Positions 12,480 through 23,985 of a stretch of DNA of 64,000 nucleotides are shown in pieces. Position numbers and translations under genes: made by a program. The stretch lies in contig QVOM02000119.1 of the NCBI GenBank assembly GCA_003586115.2, positions 46,302,742 to 46,366,741 on the forward strand. The letters are read 5' to 3'. The notes below the pieces were generated by a model. It was not told the DNA's origin. It did not search any database and saw only the letters and a program-made list of their open reading frames with translations. The DNA comes from Salvator merianae. Its lineage: Eukaryota; Chordata; Lepidosauria; Squamata; Teiidae. How positions within the stretch are numbered: the stretch's first letter is position 1; the number at the start of each line of letters is the position of its first letter.

Positions 12480-12760
12480 TAAAAAGCTCTGGGTCCCACT
12501 TTCTAAGATGGCGGAACCTGCACTCCCCCAGCCCGCAGCTCAGCCGGCGACCCGTCTTAGAGGCCGGATTTCACCCTTCCTCAGTGACTTTGTCCTTCTC
12601 TGACGCAAGGGGCGGAGCAGCCATCCTGAAAGCTCTGTCGTGATTCGATGGCGCGTCTCACGTGCTTACGTCACCATTCTAATATGCTTAAAAGCCAATC
12701 CTGCCCTCCGTCTCACAAGTCAATTCTTTTCAGGGGCGTCGCCTTATTGGCGTAGGGATT
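12480..12760 (-). promoter_or_regulatory. SLC25A3 promoter region and likely non-coding exon 1
   Basis: CpG-rich, TATA-less sequence upstream of the first coding exon. Visible motifs: a YY1-type AAGATGGCGG at 12505-12514, an E-box CACGTG at 12659-12664, a CRE-like TTACGTCA at 12666-12673, and CCAAT/ATTGG at 12695-12699 and 12746-12750. A nuclear-encoded mitochondrial gene with CREB and YY1 sites is plausible. The donor of exon 1 could not be fixed by eye. Confidence 0.6.
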
Positions 12761-13205
12761 GTCGTAAAGTATGAAAGCACGAGTGCGATAGGCGTAGCGG
12801 GAAAAGCCCTTGAGCAATTAGGAAGGGCGTCTTCGTAGCTCAACGTTCCTGGGTCTGCCTGACACCAGCTGATTTGATCTTTTCGTTAACAGTCAGTTTA
12901 AGCAGCTAAAAATGTGGAGTCCCCTTAAGGTCACAAGGGGTGCCAGACGGAAGTCTCCAAATGATCATCTTGTATTTCCTCTTTGTAGGTGTGATACTAT
13001 TATGAAAAAAAACGGGGATCGGCCTTATTTTGCAGGGGGTCTTGCGAGTTGCACTAGCAAAGCACACGTGTACAGCCTCTGAACCCAAGAAACTATGAAA
13101 CCTTTGCACTTCTCACGCTGATGAAGCACAGAATGAGATTTACATGCCCTTTGCACCTCTGATTTCTGCACAAAGATTATACATTCCACGCATAACACAT
13201 TTTTG

Positions 13206-14280
13206 TGCAGGGTGGCAAATGTGACACTGATCTTCAAAAATGGATCAAGGGGTGATCCAGGAAATTACAGACCAGTCAGCTTAACATCAGTTCCAGGTAA
13301 AGTGATGGAAACCATAATTAAGGATAAAATTACTAAACACATAGAAAAGCAAGCATTGCTGAAAGAAAATCAGCATGGCTTCTGCCTTACAAACTTGTTA
13401 GAATGCTTTGAAAGTGTTAATAAACATGAGGATAAAGGTGACCCAGTTGACATTGTCTATCTGGACTTTCAGAAGGCTTTTGACAAAGTCCCTCATCAAA
13501 AACTCCTGAATAAACCCAGCAGTCACAGAATAAGAGGACAGGTCCTGTCCTGGATTGGTAACTGGCTTAAGGACAGGAAACAAAGAGTAGAAATAAATGG
13601 TCAGTTCTCAGAGTGGAAAGAAGTGAAAAGTGGGGTCTCGCAAGGTTCAGTATTAGGACTCCTGCTTTTTAATTTATTCATAAATGATCTTGACACAGGG
13701 GTAAGTAGTGAGTTAGCAAAATTTGCTGATGACACTAAATTGTTCAGGGTAGTAAAAACTGAAAGTGATTGTAAAGAGCTCCAGAGGGATCTCTTGACAT
13801 TGGTTGAGAGGGCAACGAAGTGGCAAATGCACTTCAATCTTAGCAAGTGCAAAGTGATGCACATTGGGGCAAAGAACCCCAATTACACCTATAGACTGAT
13901 GGGGGCCAAACTTTCTGTGACAGACCAGGAAAAGGATCTTGGGGTTCTGGTAGACAGCTCAATGAAGAAGGTGTCAACCCAGTGTGCAGCAGCAGTGAAA
14001 AAAACAAATTCAGTGCTAAGGGTAATAAGGAAGGGAATAGAAAACAAGTCTGCATGTGCATTATGCCTCTTTACAAATCTATGGTGAGGCCACACTTGGA
14101 ATATTGTGTACAATTCTGGTCACCTCACCTCAGAAAGGATATTGTGGAACTGGAGAAGGTGCAGAAAAGGGCAACCAGAATTATCAAGGGACTGGAACAC
14201 CTTCCTTGTGAAATCAGGCTGCAACATCTTGGCCTGTTTAGCCTTAAAAAGCAGCATTTAAGAGGAGATCTTAAGATTGA
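13206..14280 (+). mobile_element. 5'-truncated non-LTR retrotransposon, CR1/L2/Jockey-group reverse transcriptase
   Basis: Reads RVANVTLIFKNGSRGDPGNY, then VDIVYLDFQKAFDKVPHQKLL, SGVSQGSVLG and the catalytic FADD in LAKFADDTKLF (~13720). The thumb region continues as WQMHFNLSKCKVMHIGAK and, after a frameshift near 14050, [20 protein letters not shown] and [15 protein letters not shown]. No endonuclease domain: 5' truncated at ~13206. The 3' end is lost where DIRS-type sequence begins. Inactive copy. Confidence 0.9.
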
Positions 14281-14339
14281 AGGGTTTCCTCCTCCTCCAC
14301 TCCAGAGCAGGTCTCCATTGGACAGAAAAAATCTTCTCC

Positions 14340-14700
14340 AATCCAGCCCTTTCTGCCCACTCCAGGGCTTTGCTCAAGAAAATCTGCAAGGCTCTTGCCT
14401 TCTGTGCTGATGCCCGGGCTTCAGCTTCTTCTGTGGCAGCTAGGTGTGCCCTGTGGCTAAGACATTAGAACATCAACTTTGCCTCCAAGATTCAAATGGC
14501 AGACTATCTCTTCTGAGGGCAACAGTTGTACGGGGAGGAGGCTCTTAAGGACATGTTGGTGGATACTAAGGACAAAAAGAGAGTCATGCCTTTGGCTGCC
14601 TGGTCCAGGGTAACTCAAGGGGCAAGGACAAGAAGCCCTCCTCTTCCAAGAGGCCTTATTTTCATTCTTTCCGGTCCCAGCAGAACTCCTTTCACCCCCG
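14340..14700 (+). pseudogene. DIRS gag-like ORF remnant, related to the LAP2-alpha domain
   Basis: Frame with two stops reads SSVAARCALWLRH, NINFASKIQMADYLF, QQLYGEEALKDML and DTKDKKRVMPLAAWSR, followed by an RPF-rich stretch. This is the C-terminal portion of DIRS ORF1. From memory of mammalian LAP2-alpha, the LWL...INLASK...PFKG..LFG pattern at its C-terminus is the same motif. Confidence 0.75.
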
Positions 14701-15009
14701 AGACAAGGGCAAGGGCTTTGGCCCTGTCAGTCCTACTCCAAGCAACCTCCCTCCAAGCCTCCTTTTCATTCAGCCAACAAGCTGTGAGCTTCCTCAGCTT
14801 GGCTAAGGGACTCCCCCTGTGGGTAGTCACCTGTTACAGTTTGCTAGTGTATGGCAGGGACCACATTCAGGACTCCTGGGTCTTCCAAATGGCGTGCCAA
14901 GGGAGAAACAGGTTTTTGGTTTCTCCCTTGTCAGCCAACTCCTCCAAGAGGGCTGCTGTCCTTCAAGAGGTTGCCCACCTCCTGGCCATTAGGGCCATTA
15001 AGCTGGTTC

Positions 15010-16600
15010 CCCAAGAGAAGGAAGGGGAGGTTGTTTATTTTACTCATCATTCCCAAAAAGGGAGAGCCATGGTATGACATTTTGGATTTGAAATCTGTTA
15101 ATAATTTTCTGAAGTTCTTCATTTAAAATGGAATCTCTTGCCTCCATCAGGGGCAGAGTCTCTGAGAGTGATGCCCTTGCCTCTCCAGATCTCCAGGGGA
15201 GCTACTTATTGGGATCCACCTCTCTTCTCACAGGTTCCTCCTCTTTGTTGTGGGTGGGGTGCATTATCAATTCAGGGCTCTTCCTTTTGGCTTGGACTCC
15301 ACTCTCAGAACCTTCACCTAGATCCTTGCAGCCCTTATCCAGAGGCTTCACCTTCAGGGGTTGGCAGTTTATGCCTATCTGGATGACATTTTTGATTATG
15401 GGGTGGTCCTTAGACTCAGCACAGGCAGAGGTGGGGTTAGCTGTGCAGGTCTTTTTCTCCCACAGTTTTCTTATCAACTACAAGAGCTCTCTTGCCCCCA
15501 GCCCCCAGTCGGATGCCTTTCGGTGACATTTCAGCGCTTTATTTGAAACCAGTCAGGACTTGCTCCACCCATCTGATGATTGGGTTTCCTCCATCATAGC
15601 CTTGATCCAATCCATCTCCTTAGCCAACAGAGTAGACATCTCATATTTTACCTCTTTGTTGGAGAAGTTGACCTCCCTCATTGATATCTGCCTTTTGGCC
15701 AGCTTCCACTCCTGCCCTCTGCAGTGGTTCCTGTTGAAATTTATCCACCTCATAGCCCAATCAGAGCACCTCCTGGTTTCCATTCCAGATGAAGTCAGGC
15801 TGTCCCTGGAACCATGATAACCTTCCTATGGGGTCCAAATTAGAGACCCAGAGTGGGACTGGGTGACTTCTGATGCTAGTTTGGCAGGATTGGGAGGACA
15901 TTGCTCTGGGAGGACAGCTCAGGAGATGTGGTCTAGATCAATTGGCTGGAACTCAAGACCATTTTTCTGTCCCTTCAGGCCTTTTTGCCCTTAGTTCAGG
16001 GCTGTCACACCCTTGTAGTAATTGACAACGTGATGGGCAAGGTCCATGTTAACAGACAGGGTAGCACCAGGTTCAAGATATCTGATGTCTCTCACGGAAG
16101 ACCTTTCTAGGTGGGCAGAAATTAAATTGCTCTCCATCTCTGCTATTCTCATTCAGTGCATCAACAGCCCTAGCAGATGGTATCAGCAGCATCAGGCTCC
16201 CATTCTCAGAGTGGCAGATGAACCCAGCAGTGTTCTGGCCTCTGGCGGATTGTTGGGATGTTCCCTGGTTGACCTCTTCACTTCCCAGGAGAATTGCTAG
16301 GTGCTGGCCTTCTTCTCCAGACACCAGGATCCTGCAGATGCCCTATCTGCCCCCTGGCACTGGGGTCTCCAAAAGGCTTTCCCCCCTCTTCCCCTTCTGG
16401 GAACGGTCCTCAGACAGATTGTCAGGGAACAGGTAGAAGTGGTGCTCATAGCTATCTTTTGGTCCAGAGACCTTGGTTCTCCTTTCTGGTTCAGATGTTG
16501 GTGGAGCCTCTACTGAGGCTCCCTTTCCAGGAAGATCTTCTCAGACAGAGGGGTTTCTCGCTTCCAGACCCAGGGTGGTTTTTGTTAGAAGCCTGGAGGC
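15010..16600 (+). pseudogene. DIRS reverse transcriptase / RNase H remnant
   Basis: Fragments in several frames: ILDLKSVNNFLK (15080), HYQFRALPFGLDSTLRTFT, ILAALIQRLHLQGLAVYAYL DDIF (15265-15395), then the RNase H part (NVMGKVHVNRQG at 16030; INSPSRWYQQHQAP at 16160) and FPPLPLLGTVLRQIVREQVE near 16380-16440. At least four frame changes or stops; not functional. Confidence 0.8.
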
Positions 16601-16639
16601 TCATCAGAGGTGCCTGCAGTGCATGGGATTTGACCAGTC

Positions 16640-17235
16640 TGTAATTCCTACCATCTTAGCTTCTAGAAGGGCCTCCACATCCCGGATCTATGAAGCCACA
16701 TGGAATATCTTTTTTCTCTGATGTGTGGCTCAACTGGAAGACCACCCCACACCTCTCCCCTGAGGACCTCATACAGTTTCCACAGGATGGGATTCTTAAG
16801 GGCCTTTCCTGTAACACTTTGAAAAAAACAGGTTTTTGCTATTTCAGCGGTTCTAGAATTTTATCCGGTTACAAATTTTTCAACCCATGCCTTAGTTAAG
16901 AATGTTTTGGCCAGGGTTTAGGCCAGGGCTCCCCCGGTGGTCCACAGGCATCCCACCTGGGACCTCCATCTGGTCACTTCGGCCCTGGAAGGGCCCCCTT
17001 TCAAACCTCTCTGAGAAATTCCCCTCAGAATCCTCTCCTGTAAGGTAGTCTTCCTCAAAGCGATCACGTTAGCTCAAAGGATGTCTGAGCTACCTTGCTT
17101 CTTCACTCCTGAGTCTGTTTTTCTCAGGCTGTACCGCTCCTTTAGGCCTAAGGTGGACTTGGTTTTTCATAAGTCCAGGAGTTGCACTTGCCCTCCTTTT
17201 GCCCCCTCCCCGAAACATTCCTTAGTGAAGCAGTG
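16640..17235 (+). pseudogene. DIRS tyrosine recombinase remnant, 3' truncated
   Basis: STSRIYEATWNIFF, ILKGLSCNTLKK, PPVVHRHPTWDLHL, CKVVFLKAITLAQRMSEL, FRPKVDLVFHKSRS can be followed with breaks. The catalytic C-terminal half (HxxR and tyrosine) is missing because the copy stops at ~17240. Confidence 0.75.
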
Positions 17236-17244
17236 GCACAAGTG

Positions 17245-17910
17245 GGATGTCCACAACTGATGGACCTTGTCAAATATATGGTATAATATATATCAAAAAT
17301 ATAAGTGTGGCTGCAACTGCTTCCCACCCCCACCCCCATAGAAGGCAGCTGATGGGGGGGATGGGGGAACTTTGGAGGGGTAGCTGGAAGCGGCAGGGGG
17401 ATGGTGGAAGCCTCGCCACACCCCGACCCCCCGCCGCTTCCTGCTATCCCTCTGAAGCTCCCTCATCCCCTCTGTCAGCTGCTGCCGCGATCATGGCTGC
17501 AACTGCTTCCCACTCCCTCCCATAGACAGCAGCAAATTTCAGGGGCTGGGGGCTGGCGGGAAGTGGTGGGGGTCTTGGGAGGGGTGGCAGGAGGCAGCCA
17601 TGGCCTTAGGGAGAATCAGGAGGGCAACAGGAGGTGGCCTGGCTGGGTCCGTTTCTTACTGAAACTGACTCAGAGTTGGGATTATCTGAATTTAGGATAA
17701 ACCCCTTCCAGGCAGGAAACTCCACGGAAAAACCGGAAACACAATTTAGCGTCTGGCTTCCGAGGAGTGAAACCATCCTCCGTCCACAGAAAACGTGAGG
17801 TGTGACCATGGCCTAAGATTATATATTGTAAGCCACTCTAAAAGTCTTCTGGCTTAAGTGCGGCATAGAAATAACTAAATAACTAAATATACATACATAC
17901 AAACATACAT
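17245..17910. repeat. GC-rich interspersed block with a long palindrome and a duplicated unit
   Basis: Follows the DIRS remnant. Contains inverted arms 17346-17400 and 17427-17481 (see finding). GGCTGCAACTGCTTCCCA recurs at 17309 and 17495, a 186-bp offset. It ends at ~17820-17910 with an L2-type tail, GTAAGCCACTCTAAAAG...GGCATAGAAATAA, and ATAC-rich microsatellite. No credible coding sequence. Family not recognised. Confidence 0.6.
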
Positions 17911-18154
17911 ATACTGATTTCATATTTAACTTAGGTGTAAGAACGATATGCATTGGTTTTGATTTTTTTTTTTAAAGTCCATCTACTATTTAGTTGGTAA
18001 GTAAAAATGAAAGATTACACCACACCACCCTGGTGATGCTTAATATGCACAGTAGTACATTATGAAAAGCTTGTCCTACAAGCTTACTATGAAGACCCCA
18101 TTTAATGAAGCAAGATCCAGAAAAAGTGAATAGGTAAAAGGCATTCAGTAGGAA

Positions 18155-18260
18155 TGGAATTTCTATTATTTATTTAAAATGTTTATACACTACTTCCCAT
18201 TAAAGCATAACCTCAAAATGGTTTACAAAACATCGAGAATAAAACCAACTACAGCAAGTT
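18155..18260 (-). repeat. L2-related 3' end
   Basis: Shares TTATTTATTTAAAAT.TTTATA and ACT.CTTCCCATTAAA with the copy at 30.1 kb. Confidence 0.6.
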
Positions 18261-20980
18261 GCTACCAGTTTCCCACTTAGTCCAAAAGTATGCAGTTTTG
18301 GCAAACATGTATGCATGGAACATTTCTTTTCCAAATAAAAAATAAATTCACAAAAATGTTATAGAGAACTTGTCAGAACTTGTAATTTTCCATCTTTTGC
18401 AAGATAGGCAATCTGAAATTTGTCTTGGTAGTGTAGCTTACAAAAAAGCATTTCATAGTGCCACCTAGTGCCACTATTTCAACATGATTAGTTGTTCTTA
18501 AGTGTTGTCAAGCTGATAATAAGAAACCAATAAAGCATAGATTCTTAAATGAGCTGTATGGTTTAATTGTTCCTTGCCATTCTTACTATGAAAACAAGGA
18601 CATAACCTCTACACTCCAAAAAAAAACATGGAGGTTTTTTTGGCCCAAAAGAAGTCTTTCAAATTAGCACTGTCAAAGTGACTACAGTAATTGATTTATG
18701 TTTTGTGGGAACGGTGTAAACAAGCATCTATAAAGGTCACCTATACTTTCCAGCTTTTGAATAGTACATAAACAAAAAATGTCTTTTGACTGAAGTGAGA
18801 CTTCCCACAGCATACTCCTATGTGTAGAAATAACTGTGTTGTTTCAGTGATGAAATACAGCAACAACACTGTAAGCAAAATTCACAGTTCAGCCCCAGCA
18901 ATGTAATTATTGCCTTAAAATACATATCCATATTAATTTATTCTACCAGAGAAACAGTAGTCCGCTGTCTATAAATTTTGACAGCAGTTATACAAAATGT
19001 CATAAAATTATGTGCAACTGGGGGTAGTGGTCTTGTTTGATAAGAGAAAATTAACATAAAAAGAGAGGGTTATCATTATAAAATGGATTCATATTGCAAA
19101 TACATGAGGGATGGTTTGAAAAGCATCTGTGCTGCAATGATGATTACATTTTCCATTAAGTTATTTCCTTGAAGGCAAAAATGTTAGGCCTAGCTCTTTG
19201 TTGAAATGGCAAATTTGAGTGGTAAAATAGCCAATCAGTTGTCATCTAGGATGTTCTTTTCATTCTGTAATGTGTTGGGATGAGTTTTTAAAATTTATTT
19301 TGGCTTTTTTAAAAAAATTGATCCCTAGAAGGCTTTCTCTGATATTTTTCTTAGCATGTGTATTATCTCTTATGATAATTCTTGATTGAAATTGGTCACA
19401 CAGACAAAGGATATCAACCCTGTAGGGGAAAAGTGACATTGGAGCCAATACTGTATTGTTACCTCAAACTGTTAGGAGGTGGCAAGAGAATTAACAGTCT
19501 CAATACATAAACATAAGTCAGTGAAGATGGTTGTACAGCCCACTAATTATCCTTCAGTACTGATATGTATTATAAAATCTCTCAAGTAACTCCAGAGCTA
19601 CCATCCAAGTAATTCAAGAATATATCAATGCCGGACACATTTCAACACTCGATCTTCTTCAGTGGCTGATGCAATGTTTCAGTTTCAGAATGTAGTTGCA
19701 TGAGTATTATAAAAGATTCCAAATGGTCTGATAATTCTCTTGCCACTTCCTAAGTGATTATTTGATATTGTTAGAGTTATTTTTGTGAGCACCATTGATT
19801 AGATTCAGGGTATTCTGAAATCTTTATACTCTGATATTTGACATTTATTATTCTGAAAGGTTTTATACTCTTATATTTGATATTTTACATTTATACAAAT
19901 ATATTAATTTTATTTTACATTATTTTTTAATTTTGATGTCTTTTTCATATTTTAGGAATCTTTTTTCTTTGACATGTATCCCAACCCATCCTGGCACCAC
20001 AAAAACTTTAGGATGTTCAGTTTATCTCAAGGCATAATCCCACAGACTCTTAGACATACCAGGGAGCCATATTATATAGACAATAAAACCTCACATAATA
20101 GGCGGGTTGGGTTCTTCAAATGTGATGAAAACCTGTAAAGAGAGCTATTTAAATCAGTGGGAACCTCGGGGTTAGGGGAACTTCCCAGAAGTCAAATGAC
20201 CTAGTGAGTGGGGTGCAGTTTGGCAAGTTCCAAGGGCAGGGAAGGGAGGACAATGACCACAGCCAGAAGGGGCAGCCATTAGAAAAGAACAGGCACCATG
20301 TGGGGCCACTCTCAAGGGTGACAACCCATTCCGAGGCAGCAGCTCACAGAGAGACTTGCAACAGACGAGCTGCCTACTCTGTGCCTCTGCTAGTAACTGT
20401 TCAATTCCCTCCATGCTATCTCCTCCAGCTCCCTCTGCTTGCTCCCATGCTTTTCTTAAAGGTGAAATTGCTCCGAGGACTGCTGCCCTTTTTCAGCGGT
20501 TCTTCCTCTCCACCTCTCCCTACCCTGGAATGCATCCTTGGAAGGTGCCAAATTGTGTAATACAGAGGGGGCACGTTACGAGGATGGCTCATAATCTGTG
20601 AAACGTTTAATAGTGAAAATGTGCCATGTGACGCTGCACTGTAATGGTTCTCCTTACTAAATAGATACTGAAATCTACATGTGATAAGGGCGCTCCTCTT
20701 CCAGTAACTGCAGTGGAAGACTCTGCCAGATAACTAATACAAAGGGAAAAGGGCATACTTGCAGTGACTTTAAATCAGCTGAATCCAAAGCCCCTCATTT
20801 ACTTGGCCCTTACTGCACTTTTTATTGTGAGGTGGAAAGTGTCCAGATTGCCATGTTAATAAGCAAGACAGAAGAGAATCTGCATGAGTCTAAGCAGTAC
20901 TGGATTGTATTAAAACCAGTTTGTGATGAGATCAGAACTTTAAAAATGTTTATTGCCATTTTGTATAGTATATCAAGATT
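18260..20980. other. Intergenic, AT-rich, little recognised
   Basis: No coding signal. 20083-20640 is a GC-richer segment that may be an old DNA transposon (CACATAATAGGCGGGTTGGG at its left edge), but convincing inverted ends were not found. Confidence 0.4.
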
Positions 20981-21008
20981 GGTACATTGTTGCTTACATG
21001 GTAGTCCA

Positions 21009-21122
21009 TTCTTGAGGGACTCAGCCTAAGCACCCTGTGTTGTATCCCACTACTGCTCCCTTTATCTGAATGACCACTAGGTGGCACCACACTATAAAAG
21101 CTTTCCCAGCGCCTAACTCCCC
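21009..21122 (-). repeat. DIRS right inverted terminal repeat
   Basis: TTCTTGAGGGACTCAGCC...CCTAACTCCCC; reverse complement of 24062-24178. Element 3' end. Confidence 0.9.
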
Positions 21123-21194
21123 AGTCAGGAACAAGAAGTGTCATCCAAAGCAACAGACCTGAAATGACTACAAGACAAAAACAACAGCGTTACG

Positions 21195-21303
21195 AAACAC
21201 AGGGTGGGCATGCTTAGGCCAAGTCCCTCAAGAATGGACTATCATGTAAGTAACAGCTTACCATTCCCCAAGGGACTCAGCCTTAAGCACCCTGGGATAC
21301 ATC
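21195..21303 (-). repeat. DIRS internal complementary region
   Basis: Two back-to-back segments. 21195-21253 is the reverse complement of the outer edge of the right terminal repeat (20988-21045; shared CCCTCAAGAATGGACTA). 21255-21303 is complementary to the outer edge of the left repeat (24147-24194). This is the arrangement known from DIRS-1 elements. Confidence 0.8.
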
Positions 21304-21394
21304 CATACAGGTGGGATAATAAACCTCTTAAGATCAGACAACCCATACCCCCACAAGGGGAGTTGGAGGAAATAAGATGGGAACAAAACCTTAC

Positions 21395-22345
21395 CATATT
21401 AGGCACCACCTGCTGTAACACCCTGCAAAGGCTGTCTCTGCAGAATGATACTGGACTAGATGATAATGCCTGAAGAAGGTGAACAGACTGGACCAAGCCG
21501 CCACCTTACACATCTCCCAACATTCATGGACAGGGCCGCTGTGGTGGAAGCGGACCTCATGAAATGGGTTTGGATCCCACCTGGCTGCATCTTTTTCTTC
21601 ACCTGGTAAGAATGTGCTATACATGCCTTGACCCAGACTGCTATCACCCTAGAGGAGGTCTTTAAACCCACATTAGTGGGAAGAAAACTGACAAAGAGCA
21701 AAGAAGACTTCCAAAACCCTGCTGTCCTCTCCAGGTACACCTTAACCGCCCTCTTAACATACAAGGTATGCTACCTTTTCTCCAGAAAGAAGGCAAGTGA
21801 ATCTCCAGAGTCCTGTGAAAGACTGAGTCCACCTTGGGTTGGAACTTAGGATTCAACTGCAAGATGACTGAGCCCGGAGTCATCACACAGAAGGGCTCTC
21901 ACACGAGGAGGGCTGCCAGATCGGACATCCACCAGACAGAAGTGATAGCTACAAGAAAGGTGATCTTCAGGGTAAGAAGCCTCAAGGGAACTGAACTTAA
22001 GGGTTGAAAGGACTCCCAGACAGGGCTGACAAAATTAAATGTAAATCCCAAGATGGGATCTTATGGACACCTGGAGAGCATTCTGCCTTCGTGTCCACCA
22101 GAAAGGTCCTAATATAATATGCCTGGCAAGCTTAAACCCCATAGTATAGTCCAGAACCACAGGAAGAGCGTGTACTTGCTTAATAGTATTGAACTGTAAA
22201 CCTTGCACTGTAAAAAGGAAAGCACCTGGGAAACATCTGGAGACATGGGATTAACCCTCTGAGACTTAGCCCAGCGAACAAAAGCTCACCATGAGATGTT
22301 ATAGATACTCCAGGTGGACAGATACCTTGCAGATAACATGGTTTC
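21395..22345 (-). pseudogene. DIRS tyrosine recombinase remnant
   Basis: Readable pieces in order: VPLRLLTLKITFLVAITSVW (~21990), FQPKVDSVFHRTLEIHLPSF, VIAVWVKACIAHSYQVKKKM (21640), IQTHFMRSASTTAALSM with the HxxR box, and WSSLFTFFRHYHLVQYHSAE with the candidate nucleophilic tyrosine (~21470). The frame changes between these blocks, so no intact enzyme is encoded. Both active-site boxes remain recognisable. Confidence 0.8.
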
Positions 22346-23449
22346 TATGACTGCTGCATCTAGACCAGCTGCCTGCAAACAGCACTGCTGAGCCTGAATG
22401 CTGTCAGAGATAGCCATGAGGAATATAGATGGAATATCCCTTCCTGGGACTCATGAGTACACCTTTCTGGGCCTCTGAGTGACAATGGAAAAAGAGGAAG
22501 AAGCATCATGTTACACAGCAGTGGAAACCAGCTCCTCCTGGGTCAGATGGGAGTGATTAACACCACCTGCACCCCTTCCTTGACAATCTTCTGAAGGAGA
22601 TGAGGTAGAACTGGGAAGAGCCATGGCACCGACAAAGTGTCCACCGCCTATGCATCTGGTTCCCAAAACCCAGAGATCTAGTCAGGAACTTGGTGGTTCT
22701 CCCTGGTAGCAAAAAGGTTCAGCTGTAGGAGACTCCACTGCTCAACCCCAGAGGCGGAGAGCTTCAATAAGAAGAACAAGGGCCTTAGTAAAGATCCTAG
22801 GGGTTCCCATAAGGCCAAAGGGCATGGGCCAAAACTGGTAGTGGTCCGACCCCACTGCAAATCTGAGAAAAGATCTGGACCTAGGATGTATTAAAACATG
22901 GAAATAAGCATGTTGAAGGTCCAGCCAAGCTAAAAGGTTTCCCTGCCAGGATTGCGTTCCGTACAGAAGTGAGACTCTCCATTTTGAAACACTGTTTAAC
23001 CAAAAATTTATTGAGAAATTTTAAATCCAGAAGATCTCTCCACTCCCCACCTTTCTTGGGCATTATGAAGAGAATGGAATACAGGCCCGAGTCCCTTTCA
23101 CTAACAGGGACAGGTTCAATGGTCCCCTAAGGCTAGCATTTCTTGAGCAGCTCACAACACAGTCCGTCGCTTAGTGGGGTCTTGAGACAGAGGGGACTGA
23201 AGGAACCTCGAGGGAGAAACCAAACTTAACATCTAGCTGATACCCATGGGCAACTATGTCTAGGACCCAGGGATCTGAAACATGTCAAGCCCAGCACTCT
23301 GAAAACTGCAGCCTACCCCGCACAGGGGCTGACTATGGTTTTGCATTAGCTGGTGGGAAAGCAGGGGGACTTCCCTGCTCCTCTGTCAAGGGGCTTTCTG
23401 TTGACTGAATACAGGCACCAAGTGGCCTGGGCAGCCTAGATCGAAAGGG

Positions 23450-23985
23450 ATGTCTGGGCTGAAAGTCCCTCTGTGACCTCCTGGAGCTCTGTCACTGATC
23501 CCTAGCCCTTGGAGGGATCTGGGCAGACGAGGCAGAGGACATAACTTTTTTCTTATCCTTAGACACTACTAGGATATCCTTTAACACCTTCTTACCACAG
23601 AACTGCTTCCCTTTGAAGGGTCAGGCTATGATCTGGAGTTTAGATTCCAGGTCTGCATCTCAGTTCAGCAGCCACAAGGCCTTCCTAACTACAGTAGAAG
23701 AGGCCAAAGCCTGAGCAGTCAGCTGCATTACATCTGCACACAGGTCTTCTTACCAAGGGGGGAGTCCAGCCAGGAGGGAAGAGAAGCAGGTGCGGGAAGC
23801 ACATCCGAAGGCATTCCCAGTGCTGCCACTTAGATTTGTGCTGCCATCGTTTGTAAGGCTGCCATGTGCTCCAGTGGGGGGAGCAGACAGCCACTCCCCT
23901 AGAAGAGTGAGGGAGTACCTCCAAGCCTAGGGCCCACACCAGAAAGGTCATGCCTTACCAGGGTCCAAAGGAAAGCACTTGAGGC
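23450..23985 (-). pseudogene. DIRS gag-like remnant in the minus-strand copy
   Basis: Frame with stops reads LTAQALASSTVVRKALWLLN, DADLESKLQIIA, PFKGKQFCGKKVLKDIL and VVSKDKKKVMSSASS. It aligns with the gag-like remnant of the plus-strand copy at 14.4-14.6 kb and keeps the PFKG..F.G motif. Confidence 0.7.

Larger units (their letters stand above)
14282..17240 (+). mobile_element. Degenerate DIRS-type retrotransposon, plus orientation (internal part)
   Basis: Coding order gag-like, reverse transcriptase, RNase H, tyrosine recombinase, all broken by stops and frameshifts. Gag-like: [20 protein letters not shown] and RCALWLRH (14370-14465), then LYGEEALKDMLVDTKDKKR. RT: FRALPFGLDSTLRTFT and YAYLDDIF with the catalytic YLDD (15270-15395). 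RNase H: MSLTEDLSRWAEIKLLS, VADEPSSV, SLVDLFTSQENC (16080-16300). Recombinase N-terminal part: SRRASTSRIYEATWNIFFL (16665-16720) and APPVVHRHPTWDLHLVTSAL (16930-16995). Neither terminal repeat is recognisable, so both ends are truncated. The 5' edge abuts the LINE at ~14280. Confidence 0.85.

Noticed and set aside
12284..12643. 119-codon plus-strand ORF opposite SLC25A3 exon 2
   Set aside because: Shadow of a CpG-rich promoter and coding exon; content is a mirror of the minus-strand exon and UTR.
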